Part shown: positions 1 to 8,560 of the stretch, one piece after another
How the letters are laid out: every line of letters begins with the position of its first letter
Numbering within the stretch: position 1 is the stretch's first letter
Assembly: GCA_030148545.1 (NCBI GenBank)
Contig: JASBTF010000002.1
Coordinates: forward strand, 361,218-425,217
DNA length: 64,000 nucleotides
Direction: 5' to 3'
Source of the DNA: Pseudomonadota bacterium
GTDB lineage: Bacteria; Pseudomonadota; Alphaproteobacteria; UBA2136; JASBTF01
Position numbers and translations under genes: made by a program
The notes under the pieces: generated by a model
What the model was told of the DNA's origin: nothing
Databases searched by the model: none
The model's input: the letters and a program-made list of their open reading frames with translations, nothing else

Positions 1-536
1 GCCTCGGCAATACCCGGTGCTACAACCGCCAAGCTGGTGTTGTTGGTAGCCCCAATGTTCTGGAAACTATTCATAATACCCCACACAGTACCCAGCAAAC
101 CAATAAACGGCGCGCTAGATGCCACAGTGGCAAGGAAAGGTAGGCCTTTTTCCAAGTTTTCCATGTCGCGCGTCATCGCTGCGTCCATTAGGCGGCGGGC
201 ACGCTCAATACCACTCACATGCAGCTGTACTTCGCCAGTGTCTACTGTGGCTTCGCGCTTGGCCTCCTGTGTGCCAATAATAAACAACCGCGCCAAAGCA
301 TGGTCGGCATGTTCAGGTTTGGTATCTTGGTAGCTTTGGGCCACGCCACGGTTGTTCCAAAAGGCATCTTCAAATGCGCTTGCTTGCTTGTGCGCTTTGC
401 CTAGTTGGCGGCCTTTGCTGAACCACATGCTCCATGCCCAAACGGACATACCCAGCAGCACCAACATCACTCCTTTAACAAAAATATCGGCTTGTAAAAA
501 CAGACTCAAAATTGACAAATCGGTGGAGTGATCCAT
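1..536 (-). CDS. tolQ: TolQ, Tol-Pal proton channel subunit (partial, C-terminus off window)
   Basis: Inner-membrane protein of the MotA/TolQ/ExbB family. With TolR it uses the proton motive force to energise TolA and draw the outer membrane inward at division. Reading from the ATG at 536 gives a short cytoplasmic start, a membrane segment near residues 15-40, a long cytoplasmic part, and the family signature ATVASSAPFIGLLGTVWGIM followed by NSFQNIG. About 178 codons are visible; the last membrane segment lies beyond the left edge, where tolR, tolA, tolB and pal would be expected. A purine-rich stretch (AGGATTAGGG) precedes the start. ExbB is the alternative, but the short N-terminus without a signal peptide favours TolQ. 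Confidence 0.85.
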   Translation of the reverse strand, partial: MDHSTDLSILSLFLQADIFVKGVMLVLLGMSVWAWSMWFSKGRQLGKAHKQASAFEDAFWNNRGVAQSYQDTKPEHADHALARLFIIGTQEAKREATVDTGEVQLHVSGIERARRLMDAAMTRDMENLEKGLPFLATVASSAPFIGLLGTVWGIMNSFQNIGATNNTSLAVVAPGIAE

Positions 537-632
537 AGGGTTCCCTAATCCTTATTGGTTGTGTGATCAAATATGGTCATGTTTATACCAAAGCTTACAC
601 TTAAATACCACGACAATAACCCCTTGAAACGT

Positions 633-662
633 CGAAAGGGAGAGCTTTAGCTCTCCCTTTCG
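633..662 (-). terminator. Perfect 14-bp hairpin downstream of the small lipoprotein gene
   Basis: The arms CGAAAGGGAGAGCT (633-646) and AGCTCTCCCTTTCG (649-662) pair perfectly around a two-base gap. The hairpin begins 8 bases after the stop codon of the minus-strand lipoprotein gene. It has no clear T-run, so it may stabilise the mRNA end as well as, or instead of, terminating transcription. Confidence 0.6.
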
Positions 663-670
663 TAATCAGT

Positions 671-976
671 TCATGCCGGCAGCGGCACATCGTGAATGAT
701 ACGGCCATTATGGTCGTGCACCATCACGCGATTACCGCGAATAGTAACCCACAGGTCATGTTCGCTGGCATCTTGCAGCACACGAGCTAGCCGTGTGTCT
801 ACGTTGATGATGCGTGATCCTTGGCGCTCGCTAAACAGTGTAGCCTGACCATTGCTGAGGAAAGTTACTTCCCCAGTGTAGTTATAGCTACGCAGTTCGC
901 CAGTCGTGCCACAAGCAGTGACAGATACAGCCAACACGGCCACAGCGACGATTTTTTGAATTTTTTTTGTAAGCAT
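671..976 (-). CDS. Small predicted lipoprotein, 101 aa, function unknown
   Basis: The N-terminus MLTKKIQKIVAVAVLAVSV followed by TAC is a lipoprotein signal peptide, with the lipidated cysteine at residue 22. The mature part of about 80 residues is hydrophilic, without cysteines, and probably beta-rich (alternating hydrophobic stretches such as LWVTIRGNRVMVHD). I do not recognise a named family. It is transcribed in the same direction as tolQ but ends in its own hairpin, so it is probably a separate unit. Export and lipidation are well supported by sequence; the role is not. Confidence 0.7.
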   Translation of the reverse strand: MLTKKIQKIVAVAVLAVSVTACGTTGELRSYNYTGEVTFLSNGQATLFSERQGSRIINVDTRLARVLQDASEHDLWVTIRGNRVMVHDHNGRIIHDVPLPA

Positions 977-1110
977 TTTACTTCTCCCAATGCCTCCATG
1001 TCTTCAATCCCCACATTCTGTGGATTGTGAAAACGGGAAGGCCCACGCATTTTGCGGGGCAGGGGTAGTCTTGTATAAATAAGTAGGGCGCGTTTTGCGG
1101 ATTACAAGTG

Positions 1111-1518
1111 TTAACTCGTAAAAATAGGTGGTAGCTTGGCAATCAGTCGCGTTTGCAAACTTTCAGGCCGTTCCTTTTTAGCAATAGCACCATGTGTATT
1201 GGCCTTAAACTGCTGCGCAAATTGGAGCACATCCGGCACATGCTCGGGCAATACATCGGCAAATACGTAGCTGTGCTTACCCGGTGTAGCAATGGTGAGG
1301 GTCGCAGGGCGCTTGCACACGCCATGGCAGCCAGCTTGGCGCAGGCGAATATCCACCGCTATGTCAGCCTGTTGTAGCAGCGCGTGCTGCAACGCTTTAA
1401 ACAAATCTGGGCCCGGTGTGTCGCCAGTATTTTCGGTTGGTTTGCACTTACCACACACAAAAATTTGCACCGTTTGCGCGTTTAAAGTTTCTGCTGTGGG
1501 GGTAATTTCAACCGGCAT
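1111..1518 (-). CDS. DUF1636-family metal-binding protein ((2Fe-2S) ferredoxin-like)
   Basis: A 135-residue soluble protein. Four cysteines occur as two pairs: VCGKC (C22, C25) and GCHGVCK (C64, C68). The spacing resembles thioredoxin-fold [2Fe-2S] proteins. The tail RPESLQTRLIAKLPP matches the end typical of DUF1636 proteins (RPE...RIPP), which in alphaproteobacteria are often near cobalamin genes. No cobalamin gene is visible here. Cluster binding is inferred from cysteine spacing; the electron partner is unknown. The start is the ATG at 1518, the only one ahead of the conserved core. Confidence 0.7.
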   Translation of the reverse strand: MPVEITPTAETLNAQTVQIFVCGKCKPTENTGDTPGPDLFKALQHALLQQADIAVDIRLRQAGCHGVCKRPATLTIATPGKHSYVFADVLPEHVPDVLQFAQQFKANTHGAIAKKERPESLQTRLIAKLPPIFTS

Positions 1519-1630
1519 GGCGTTAGATTAACAAATTTATCGCCCAGCACTACCAAAATTATTGACGTTACCGGCAAACAGTCGCATTGTGCCGCAACTA
1601 TTCAGTCCTTTTTGTCAGGGAGAGACACCC

Positions 1631-1960
1631 GTGATTCTTTTTTTAGCGCCCAAACAGCGCCTAATTACTGCTCTGATCACAGGGTCTGCACTGGTTCTTG
1701 CGCCTCTTGCTATGCATGAAACTGTCATAGAGCGTTACGCCGACATGATTCCCGCAAGCTGGGGTGATGTAATTAGCGCGCGCGAAGGTGAAGATGACCA
1801 AGGCCGCTATACCGTGTGGTTCACGCTGGCCAATGGCTGGGTTATTCCGGTTTGCTGCCAACCACGCCCACCGGGTGAACGGCAAAATAGCCAACCACCG
1901 TGGTGGCGTGACCGTAAACGTTTGCTGAAGAAAGTACTTGGCACGCCCGGCCTTGCTTAA
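1631..1960 (+). CDS. Small hypothetical protein with N-terminal hydrophobic segment
   Basis: The frame is open from 1562, but the likelier start is the GTG at 1631, because a CAGGGAGA ribosome site lies just upstream and the hydrophobic segment (ALITGSALVLAPLA) then falls near the N-terminus. That gives 109 residues: a membrane or signal segment, a short acidic region with EGEDDQGRYTVWF, a VCCQP motif, and a basic tail ending KRLLKKVLG. No family recognised. A strong terminator follows at once, so the gene closes its unit. It may be an inner-membrane or periplasmic protein. Confidence 0.5.
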   Translation: MILFLAPKQRLITALITGSALVLAPLAMHETVIERYADMIPASWGDVISAREGEDDQGRYTVWFTLANGWVIPVCCQPRPPGERQNSQPPWWRDRKRLLKKVLGTPGLA

Positions 1961-1963
1961 TAC

Positions 1964-2000
1964 CCAACACCCCTGCTTTGCGGGGGTGTTGGCGCCTTTT
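1964..2000 (+). terminator. Rho-independent terminator
   Basis: The arms CCAACACCCC (1964-1973) and GGGGTGTTGG (1983-1992) form a 10-bp stem with a TGCTTTGCG loop, followed by CGCCTTTT. It starts three bases after the stop codon at 1960. Confidence 0.85.
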
Positions 2001-2053
2001 GCTAGCGCAGGAGGGCAAAGTTCTTTAATCTCTTAATCGTGAAGGAAAATAAT

Positions 2054-2500
2054 ATGGATAAAGCAGCATTACCTGCACCAGAAAGCTCAGCAAATAGCGG
2101 CTTGTTAGCCGGTCTGGTTGGTATTGTAGGGCATGCTGTTTGTTGTGGCCCTATTCTGCTAGGCAGTATTATTACAGCTATTGGTGCCCCCGAACCTGCA
2201 TGGCTTCATGGTATTTTGCCACCAGTTGTGGAGCAGTTTTGGCTGTTTCCAATTGCGCCACTCTTGCTCATTGGGCAAGGGTTTTGGCTCTGGCGAAGCT
2301 ATAAGCATGCTAAAACATGTACAAAGCATAAGCACCATGCCAAAAAGTGGGTGCGTCGCCTAAGTGTAGTTATTTGGCTGTTGGCACTGGTTTTATACGC
2401 GGTATCACTTGTAATGCATCAAATGTATCCGCATGACCATGCTTTACAAACCGTTCCCGATTTTGGCGGTTTTAACCCCAGCGAGGTTAGCTTTTCCTAA
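2054..2500 (+). CDS. MerT/MerC-like inner-membrane protein, possible metal transporter
   Basis: The start at 2054 is chosen because GAAGGA sits 7-12 bases before it; the in-frame GTG at 2039 has no such site. The 148-residue product has a hydrophobic segment carrying a vicinal cysteine pair (VGHAVCCGPILLG), as in the first helix of mercury importers MerT and MerC, where the pair binds the metal. Two further membrane segments follow, separated by a His/Cys/Lys-rich loop (HAKTCTKHKHHAKK), and the C-terminus is HDH-containing. Metal binding is a reasonable inference; which metal is unknown, and no merR, merP or merA is nearby. Its own terminator follows directly. Confidence 0.5.
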   Translation: MDKAALPAPESSANSGLLAGLVGIVGHAVCCGPILLGSIITAIGAPEPAWLHGILPPVVEQFWLFPIAPLLLIGQGFWLWRSYKHAKTCTKHKHHAKKWVRRLSVVIWLLALVLYAVSLVMHQMYPHDHALQTVPDFGGFNPSEVSFS

Positions 2501-2532
2501 AATACACCACCTTTGGGTGGTGTATTTTTTTT
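2501..2532 (+). terminator. Rho-independent terminator
   Basis: Perfect 11-bp stem, AATACACCACC (2501-2511) with GGTGGTGTATT (2516-2526), TTTG loop, then a run of T. It begins right at the stop codon of the MerT-like gene. Confidence 0.92.
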
Positions 2533-2617
2533 ATGCAGTTTTTGTTGCATAGCTTGTGGATATCTTTTACAACCACCTCGCTCAAAAGAGCCAGAAACAT
2601 CTAACCCTGAGGATAAA

Positions 2618-3256
2618 ATGACCTCTTCTACCGCACAATCTATCGCCTCTAAGGGCGCTTCTTTGTTGCTGGTTACTGGCACTGCCACACCAGCAATTCA
2701 TGCGCGTTATAACGAAGTGTTTGAGCAATTTGCTTTTGCTTCGCCGCTGGTGGATCACTTGGCCGAACTCGCGCCCGTGATTGCTCAGTTCCGTGAGGAT
2801 GCCTATCCTGCCGAGCTGTTGACCGCGCTTTCGTCTGTTGAATCTGATCGCCATAATCGTATTTTGTCTGCTGCGCGCAGCCTGTATGACAATTTTGGCC
2901 GCACATTGCCTGCTGCATTGTACGAGCTGATTTTGCTGGGGATTGATTCGGATCATATTGGTCTGCGTGGTCGCGATGATGGTACGCTTTCCATGCCGTG
3001 TCAGCGTCTTTACGATAGCGCACTTCACGCGCTACTGGAGACAACGCCACTGAATAACCATGTTCAGCAGGTTCTGAGTGAGCACGGGCTCACACTTGGC
3101 CATATGCACAATTGCTCTTGTATTACGCCGGATACTGACTACATGCTGCCAACCAGCTATTGCCTGACTGGCGAGCAGCGTCATGACATCCTCGAGCTTT
3201 ATGTCCAGGCATGGCTTGATCAGTACATGTTCTTCCCACTGCGTGCAGAACTTTAA
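2618..3256 (+). CDS. Hypothetical soluble protein, 212 aa
   Basis: The ATG at 2618 is preceded by TGAGGA at the right distance. Upstream in-frame codons run back into the previous terminator and are not used. The product is mostly alpha-helical with no signal or membrane segment. Two regions stand out: ELILLGIDSDHIGLRGRDDG in the middle, and a His/Cys patch HMHNCSCITPDTDY in the last third that could bind a metal. I do not recognise the family. It is flanked by terminators on both sides, so it is monocistronic. Confidence 0.65.
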   Translation: MTSSTAQSIASKGASLLLVTGTATPAIHARYNEVFEQFAFASPLVDHLAELAPVIAQFREDAYPAELLTALSSVESDRHNRILSAARSLYDNFGRTLPAALYELILLGIDSDHIGLRGRDDGTLSMPCQRLYDSALHALLETTPLNNHVQQVLSEHGLTLGHMHNCSCITPDTDYMLPTSYCLTGEQRHDILELYVQAWLDQYMFFPLRAEL

Positions 3257-3282
3257 CCGAGCTAACCCTTATGCTCTCTACG

Positions 3283-3316
3283 AAACCCGCCACTTTGTGT
3301 GGCGGGTTTTGCTTTT
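3283..3316 (+). terminator. Rho-independent terminator
   Basis: Perfect 11-bp stem AAACCCGCCAC (3283-3293) with GTGGCGGGTTT (3299-3309), loop TTTGT, then TGCTTTT. It separates the upstream hypothetical gene from icd. Confidence 0.9.
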
Positions 3317-3367
3317 GTAAATTTTCTGCTATAACAGCGACCTATTTTAACAACGAAAAGGCATCTC

Positions 3368-4615
3368 ATGAGCCATATCCAAGCGCCTACTGACGGCCAA
3401 AAAATCACCTTTGAAGACGGTAAATTGAATGTACCCGATAACCCAATTGTGTGTTTTATTGAAGGTGACGGCACCGGGCCGGATATTTGGAAAGCAGCTA
3501 AGCGTGTCCTGGATGTAGCAGTGATGAAGGCCTACAGCGGCCGCAAACGAATTGCGTGGATGGAAGTATTCGCCGGCGAAAAAGCGAATGATGTTTACAA
3601 CGAAGAAATTTGGCTGCCGGAAGAAACACTAGAAGCCTTCCGCGAATACCGTATTGGTATTAAAGGCCCACTAACCACACCAGTAGGTGGCGGCTTCCGC
3701 TCACTTAATGTGGCACTACGCCAAGAGCTAGACCTCTACACCTGCCTGCGCCCAGTACAATACTTCGATGGTGTGCCAAGTCCGGTAAAACAGCCAGAAC
3801 TCACCGATATGGTGGTGTTCCGCGAGAATAGCGAAGACATTTACGCCGGTATTGAATTTGCCGCCGGCTCTGAAGAAAATCAAAAACTGCGCGATTTTCT
3901 GCAAAATGAAATGGGCGTACAAAAAATCCGCTTCCCCGAAACTTCAGGTTTGGGCATCAAGCCTGTATCGCGCGAAGGTACCGAGCGTTTGGTACGCGCC
4001 GCGATCGAATACGCTATTGAGCACAAACTACCTTCCGTAACCATTGTTCACAAAGGGAACATTATGAAGTTCACCGAAGGGGCGTTTAAAACATGGGCGT
4101 TCGATTTAGCCCGTCGCGAATTCTCCGAGGAAGTTGTGGTGGCAGAAGATGTAAACTGGAACATCCCCGATGGCAAAATTGTGATTAAGGACGCCATTGC
4201 CGATGCGTTCCTACAGCAAATTTTAACCCGCCCGGCCGAGTACAGCGTTATTGCTACCATGAATTTGAACGGCGACTATGTATCGGATGCTTTGGCAGCC
4301 ACTGTAGGCGGTATTGGTATTGCACCTGGCGCTAACATTAACTACCAAAGTGGCCATGCGGTGTTCGAGGCAACGCACGGTACAGCACCAAAATATGCCG
4401 GTTTGGATAAGGTAAACCCATCATCGGTTATCCTCAGTGGCGAAATGATGCTACGCCACTTGGGCTGGAACGATGCTGCCGACCTAATTGTAAAAGGCCT
4501 TAAAGCTGCCATTACCGAAAAAACCGTAACTTACGACTTTGCCCGCATGATGGACGGCGCTGAAGAAGTAAGCTGCTCCGGCTTTGGTGAGGCTATCGTC
4601 AAGCATATGGGGTAG
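3368..4615 (+). CDS. icd: NADP-dependent isocitrate dehydrogenase, E. coli type
   Basis: Oxidatively decarboxylates isocitrate to 2-oxoglutarate with NADP in the TCA cycle (EC 1.1.1.42). At 415 residues it matches the E. coli enzyme in length and almost continuously in sequence. The substrate loop [15 protein letters not shown] carries Ser112, the equivalent of E. coli Ser113 that the kinase/phosphatase AceK modifies. The cofactor region [20 protein letters not shown] has the Lys-Tyr pair that reads the 2'-phosphate of NADP. Many alphaproteobacteria carry the other, eukaryote-like subfamily instead. A TATAAC box near 3330 could be its -10 element. The gene stands alone. Confidence 0.97.
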   Translation: MSHIQAPTDGQKITFEDGKLNVPDNPIVCFIEGDGTGPDIWKAAKRVLDVAVMKAYSGRKRIAWMEVFAGEKANDVYNEEIWLPEETLEAFREYRIGIKGPLTTPVGGGFRSLNVALRQELDLYTCLRPVQYFDGVPSPVKQPELTDMVVFRENSEDIYAGIEFAAGSEENQKLRDFLQNEMGVQKIRFPETSGLGIKPVSREGTERLVRAAIEYAIEHKLPSVTIVHKGNIMKFTEGAFKTWAFDLARREFSEEVVVAEDVNWNIPDGKIVIKDAIADAFLQQILTRPAEYSVIATMNLNGDYVSDALAATVGGIGIAPGANINYQSGHAVFEATHGTAPKYAGLDKVNPSSVILSGEMMLRHLGWNDAADLIVKGLKAAITEKTVTYDFARMMDGAEEVSCSGFGEAIVKHMG

Positions 4616-4760
4616 GGGTAGCATAGCCTTATTTGCCTCCTCAGCTAATAACTGCTATGCTTTTAGCTACCTAATGTCATACCGTTTTTGCATCACCACT
4701 ATGTATGGGGTGTGAGTACGCTATGGCGTTCAGGTTTTTCGTAACTTCATGGAGAACGCT

Positions 4761-4910
4761 ATGAACGTGGAAATTGAAAAAGCTTCTCTTGGCGGCGGTG
4801 GCGGCTGCCTCGAAAAAGAACTCATCGAAGGGTTTGGCGGACATGATCCGCCGGAAGGCAAAGGCAAGCCTGAAAGGCTGACTTCTCTCGGCGGTGGCGG
4901 CATCGGCTAA
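4761..4910 (+). CDS. Small Gly-rich peptide, 49 aa, unknown function
   Basis: ATG at 4761 with GGAG six bases upstream; TAA at 4908. The product begins MNVEIEKASLGGGGGCLEKE, has a charged middle (EGKGKPER) and ends LTSLGGGGIG. The motif SLGGGG therefore occurs twice, once before the only cysteine (C16) and once at the extreme C-terminus. A perfect terminator follows at 4978. There is no signal peptide or membrane segment. The composition resembles some ribosomally made, modified peptide precursors, but no modification enzyme is nearby, so that is only a thought. Coding support comes from the ribosome site, the isolated unit and the internal motif repeat. Confidence 0.55.
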   Translation: MNVEIEKASLGGGGGCLEKELIEGFGGHDPPEGKGKPERLTSLGGGGIG

Positions 4911-4977
4911 CCAGCCAACGCTGAATTAACAGAGCAAGCGCCCGCAGAGGCGTCTTGCATCTGACCAACCGTAACTA

Positions 4978-5007
4978 ACCCCCAGCATAATGCTGGGGGT
5001 ATTTTTT
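4978..5007 (+). terminator. Rho-independent terminator
   Basis: Perfect 10-bp stem ACCCCCAGCA (4978-4987) with TGCTGGGGGT (4991-5000), TAA loop, followed by ATTTTTTG. It ends the small-peptide unit and insulates pheS. Confidence 0.92.
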
Positions 5008-5055
5008 GTATTTAAATATGCTCTTGCGGTCAGCAAAGCTGCCGCGCTAGCAACC

Positions 5056-5090
5056 AAAAAACCAGTAGCCAAAAAGCAGTGGTTTTTCTA
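5056..5090 (+). promoter_or_regulatory. Possible attenuator-like hairpin in the pheS leader
   Basis: AAAAACCA (5056-5063) can pair with TGGTTTTT (5080-5087), and the right arm ends in a T-run just 14 bases before the pheS start. An attenuator upstream of pheST would fit known biology in some bacteria. However, the stem is A-T rich, the loop is 16 bases, and no Phe-rich leader peptide is evident. Confidence 0.25.
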
Positions 5091-5101
5091 TAGTGGCCGC
5101 T

Positions 5102-6154
5102 ATGAACGAACAGCTAAACACGCTCCACACCACTGGCTTGGCACAACTAAGCGGTGCCGCAAACCTAGAAGATTTAGAACAAGTCCGCCTCAATTACTTT
5201 GGCAAAAGCGGCCAAGTAACCCAGTTGTTGAAGTCTCTCGGCCAAATGGATGCCGAGACCCGCAAAACCCAAGGTGCGGAAATTCACAAACTGCGCGAGA
5301 CCTTGCAAACCGCCTTTACCAGCCGTAAGGACGCGTTGGAACAAGCCGAGCTAGATAGCAAACTGGCGCAGGAAAAGGTGGACATCACCCTGCCAGGTAC
5401 CGCCCACACTACGGGTAAAATGCACCCTGTAAGCGCCACCATGATTGAGCTTGCAGAAATTTTAGGCCGCATGGGCTTTGGCCATGCTGTAGGGCCTGAG
5501 GTAGAAACCGATTACTATAACTTCAGCGCGTTGAATATTCCTGCCGAGCACCCCGCCCGTCAAGACCACGATACATTTTATGTAGAAACTAAGGATGAAG
5601 AAGGTCTGCGCAAAGTGTTGCGTACCCAAACATCTAACGTGCAAATTCGCCATTTGCAAAACAACCCAGCACCGGCACGTATTGTGTCGTTTGGTCGTGT
5701 ATATCGTCATGATTACGATGCAACCCACACCCCGCAGTTCCACCAAATGGAAGGCTTGGCGATTGATAAAGACCTCACCTTGGGGCACCTTAAAGGCACC
5801 ATCCAAAAATTCCTTAACGACTTTTTTGGTCGCGAGGTAACACTGCGTTTTCGCATTCACTATTTTCCATTTGTGGAGCCCGGTTTAGAGGTAGATGTGG
5901 CATGGCCAATCGACCAAAAAGCGGATGAAAAAACCCGCTGGCTAGAGGTAATGGGCGCCGGCATGGTGCACCGCAATGTGCTCGCCGCTTGTGGTGTGGA
6001 CCACACCCAATGGCAAGGCTTTGCCTTTGGTGCCGGTATCGAGCGTTTGGCCATGCTCAAACACGGCTTTAATGATATTCGCCAACTGTTTACTGGCCGG
6101 GTGGACTTTTTGCAGTCCTACGGCCAACTTGCCGCCAAATTGACCGCGAAATAG
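5102..6154 (+). CDS. pheS: Phenylalanyl-tRNA synthetase, alpha subunit
   Basis: Catalytic subunit of the (alpha-beta)2 class II enzyme that charges tRNA-Phe. The 350-residue product has the N-terminal coiled coil that binds tRNA (residues about 1-90). The class II core follows: motif 1 near HPVSATMIELAEILGRMGF, the phenylalanine-pocket region QTSNVQIRHL, motif 2 RVYRHDYDATHTPQFHQMEG, and motif 3 FGAGIERLAMLKHG. The ATG at 5102 starts with the usual MNEQL-type N-terminus; an in-frame GTG nine bases upstream is less likely. No good ribosome site is visible. pheT follows after 24 bases. Confidence 0.97.
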   Translation: MNEQLNTLHTTGLAQLSGAANLEDLEQVRLNYFGKSGQVTQLLKSLGQMDAETRKTQGAEIHKLRETLQTAFTSRKDALEQAELDSKLAQEKVDITLPGTAHTTGKMHPVSATMIELAEILGRMGFGHAVGPEVETDYYNFSALNIPAEHPARQDHDTFYVETKDEEGLRKVLRTQTSNVQIRHLQNNPAPARIVSFGRVYRHDYDATHTPQFHQMEGLAIDKDLTLGHLKGTIQKFLNDFFGREVTLRFRIHYFPFVEPGLEVDVAWPIDQKADEKTRWLEVMGAGMVHRNVLAACGVDHTQWQGFAFGAGIERLAMLKHGFNDIRQLFTGRVDFLQSYGQLAAKLTAK

Positions 6155-6178
6155 AGAAAAAGTTAAGAGATTAGTACA

Positions 6179-8548
6179 ATGAAATTTTCCCTAAGTTGGT
6201 TGCACGACCATTTGGATACTACAGCTACTGGGCAACAAATTGCCGATGGCCTCCTACAATTAGGCCACGAGGTTGAGGAGGTGGTGGATGAAGCCGCCGC
6301 CTTTAACAACGTGGTTATTGGCTATGTGAAGGAGCGTGTGCAACACCCAGATGCCGACAAACTTGGCGTTTGTACGGTAGATGTGGGCGAGGGCGCGGAT
6401 CGCCAAATTGTGTGTGGTGCACCAAACGTGCGCGGTGGGCTCACCGTAGCCGTAGCGCTGGAGGGTGCAACCCTACCCAACGGCATGAAAATTGAGCCAC
6501 GCAAAGTACGTGGCGTAACCAGTAACGGCATGATTTGCAGCGCAGCAGAACTCGGCTTGGGCGACGACCACAGTGGCATTATGGAGCTAGAAACCCATGC
6601 CAAACCGGGCGATAGCTTTGCCGAAGCAATGAGCCATAACGATGTGGTGTTCGACCTAGCGCTCACCCCCAACCGTGGCGACTGCTTTAATGTACGTGGC
6701 TTAGCGCGCGATTTGGCTGCCCTTGGCCTTGGTAAACTCAACGAAATCAGCGTGCCTAAGCTTGCTCATTTCGAAACCACAGCCCCGCAAAGTAAAACCG
6801 AAGGCTGTAGTTACTTTGGCCAGCTGGAAGTAAAATTCCTGAAGAATCAACCAAGCCCAGCTTACATTCAACGCCGTTTGGAACAAGCAGGCCTGCGCCC
6901 ACGCAACATTTTGGTGGATATTACTAACTTCATTTTGCTCGACCTTGGCCAACCACTGCACGCTTACGATGGTGCTAAAGTAGCATTGCCGCTCTACTGC
7001 CGCGAAGCAGAAGAGGGCGAAGCCTACGCCGGCCTGAACGACACTAACCTTAAGCTCAATAAGGGCGATTTGGTTATTTGCGACCAAAACGGCATTGTTG
7101 GCTTGGCCGGTATTTTGGGTGGCGCCACCAGCGGCGTTACCGATAGTACCGAAACCGTGATTTTGGAAGGCGCATTATTCAACCGCGCACAAATTGCGCT
7201 TACTGGGCAGGCACATGGCGTGCTTTCCGATGCACGTACCCGTTTTGAGCGCGGTGTAGACCCCGCCACAGTAGACCTTGCCTTGCAGCGCGCCGCTGCG
7301 ATGATGGTAGAGTTTGCCGGTGAACACGTGCAGGTGAGTAGCCTTGCCAGCACCGGCACAACCAACGTGGAAACAGCCACGATAGACTTTAACCCAACCA
7401 TGGTGCAAACCTTCGGCGGGTTAGAAGTAAGCGTAAAGCGCATTACCGAAATTCTGCAAAGCCTTGGTTTTACCGTGGCGCAAAATGGTGAAAACCTCAG
7501 CGTAACCGCACCAACGTGGCGTACGTACATGAGCACTCCAGAGGATTTGGTGGAAGAAGTTGTGCGCGTACACGGGCTGGATGATGTGCAGCCTGTGCTG
7601 CCAGCCTTGCCACTGGCTCCGCAACAACCTGCGCCAGCACGTGTGCAGTTCGACCGTGCTATGCGTACCGCTTTGGTGCAAGCCGGCGCTATGGAAGTGC
7701 AAACCTACAGCTTTATTCCGCAAAAAGTGGCGCAAGCTTGCGCTCCAGGTGTGGCGCTGATTGAAGTTGCCAACCCAATTGACGCCGCCACCATGACCAC
7801 CATGCGTCCCAGTTTGCTACCGGGCTTGCTCATGGCCGCGCAGGAGAACACTGCCCACTCAGATGAAGCAACCTTTATTGCTGAAGTTGGCACCGTATTT
7901 ACCGCACAGGAGGAGCGCCAGCACGCGGCATTTTTGCTCACCCCAAGCAGCCAACGCCATTGGCAACAACAGAGCACAGCGCCAGATGTTTACGCCGCCA
8001 AAGGCCGCCTGTTACAGGCACTAGCCGCACTCGGCGTGGGCGAACACACCTTGCAAATTGAGGCCGATGCCGGCGCACTAGCACACCCCGGCCAGTCCTT
8101 TAAGCTTAAGCAAGGTAAACTGGTTGTAGCATGGGCTGGCAGCGTGCACCCAAGTGTGCTCAAGACGGCAAATTATAAGGGCAAGGCACCTGTGTTTGGC
8201 TGTATTGACCTCACCGCGCTGGAAAAAGTAAAAGCCCGCGCACCAAAATATGCCCCAATGGATTACCCACCAGTAACGCGTGATTTGGCCTTTGTGGTAC
8301 CAGCCGATGTCACCGCAGGCGACATTCAACGTAGCTTAACCAATGCTGCTAAACCCTTGTTACAAAGCATCAATTTGTTTGATATGTACCAAGGTGAACA
8401 AATTGCAGCCGGGCATAAGTCTGTTGCCTTTGCGCTCACGCTGCGCTCTGCGGACCGCACCCTATCGGAGGATGAAATTACCGAGGTGATGGACAACTGC
8501 GTGGCAACCGTACGTAAAAACTACAACGCCGAACTGCGCGAAGCATAG
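6179..8548 (+). CDS. pheT: Phenylalanyl-tRNA synthetase, beta subunit
   Basis: Partner of PheS; provides editing of Tyr-tRNA-Phe and tRNA binding. The 789-residue length is normal. Domains in order: an OB-fold tRNA-binding domain at about 40-150 (VVIGYVKERVQHPDADKLGV...VRGVTSNGMICS), B3/B4 editing domains around 210-390, B5 around 400-480, an inactive class II-like core, and the C-terminal anticodon-binding FDX-ACB domain (PPVTRDLAFVVPADVTAGDI through NAELREA). Cotranscribed with pheS. No truncation seen. Confidence 0.97.
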   Translation: MKFSLSWLHDHLDTTATGQQIADGLLQLGHEVEEVVDEAAAFNNVVIGYVKERVQHPDADKLGVCTVDVGEGADRQIVCGAPNVRGGLTVAVALEGATLPNGMKIEPRKVRGVTSNGMICSAAELGLGDDHSGIMELETHAKPGDSFAEAMSHNDVVFDLALTPNRGDCFNVRGLARDLAALGLGKLNEISVPKLAHFETTAPQSKTEGCSYFGQLEVKFLKNQPSPAYIQRRLEQAGLRPRNILVDITNFILLDLGQPLHAYDGAKVALPLYCREAEEGEAYAGLNDTNLKLNKGDLVICDQNGIVGLAGILGGATSGVTDSTETVILEGALFNRAQIALTGQAHGVLSDARTRFERGVDPATVDLALQRAAAMMVEFAGEHVQVSSLASTGTTNVETATIDFNPTMVQTFGGLEVSVKRITEILQSLGFTVAQNGENLSVTAPTWRTYMSTPEDLVEEVVRVHGLDDVQPVLPALPLAPQQPAPARVQFDRAMRTALVQAGAMEVQTYSFIPQKVAQACAPGVALIEVANPIDAATMTTMRPSLLPGLLMAAQENTAHSDEATFIAEVGTVFTAQEERQHAAFLLTPSSQRHWQQQSTAPDVYAAKGRLLQALAALGVGEHTLQIEADAGALAHPGQSFKLKQGKLVVAWAGSVHPSVLKTANYKGKAPVFGCIDLTALEKVKARAPKYAPMDYPPVTRDLAFVVPADVTAGDIQRSLTNAAKPLLQSINLFDMYQGEQIAAGHKSVAFALTLRSADRTLSEDEITEVMDNCVATVRKNYNAELREA

Positions 8549-8560
8549 GAAACATAGGCC

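Noticed and set aside
3327-3340. TGCTATAACAGC near icd repeated at about 11974 as a possible shared regulatory site
   Set aside because: Short, contains a generic -10 like TATAAC, and at the second place both flanking genes are on the other strand; likely chance.
4616-4760. Possible weak stem AGCTAA...TTAGCT after icd as terminator, and promoter hexamers before the small peptide
   Set aside because: Six-base arms with no T-run, and no -35/-10 pair with acceptable spacing; nothing else seen in the 145 bases.
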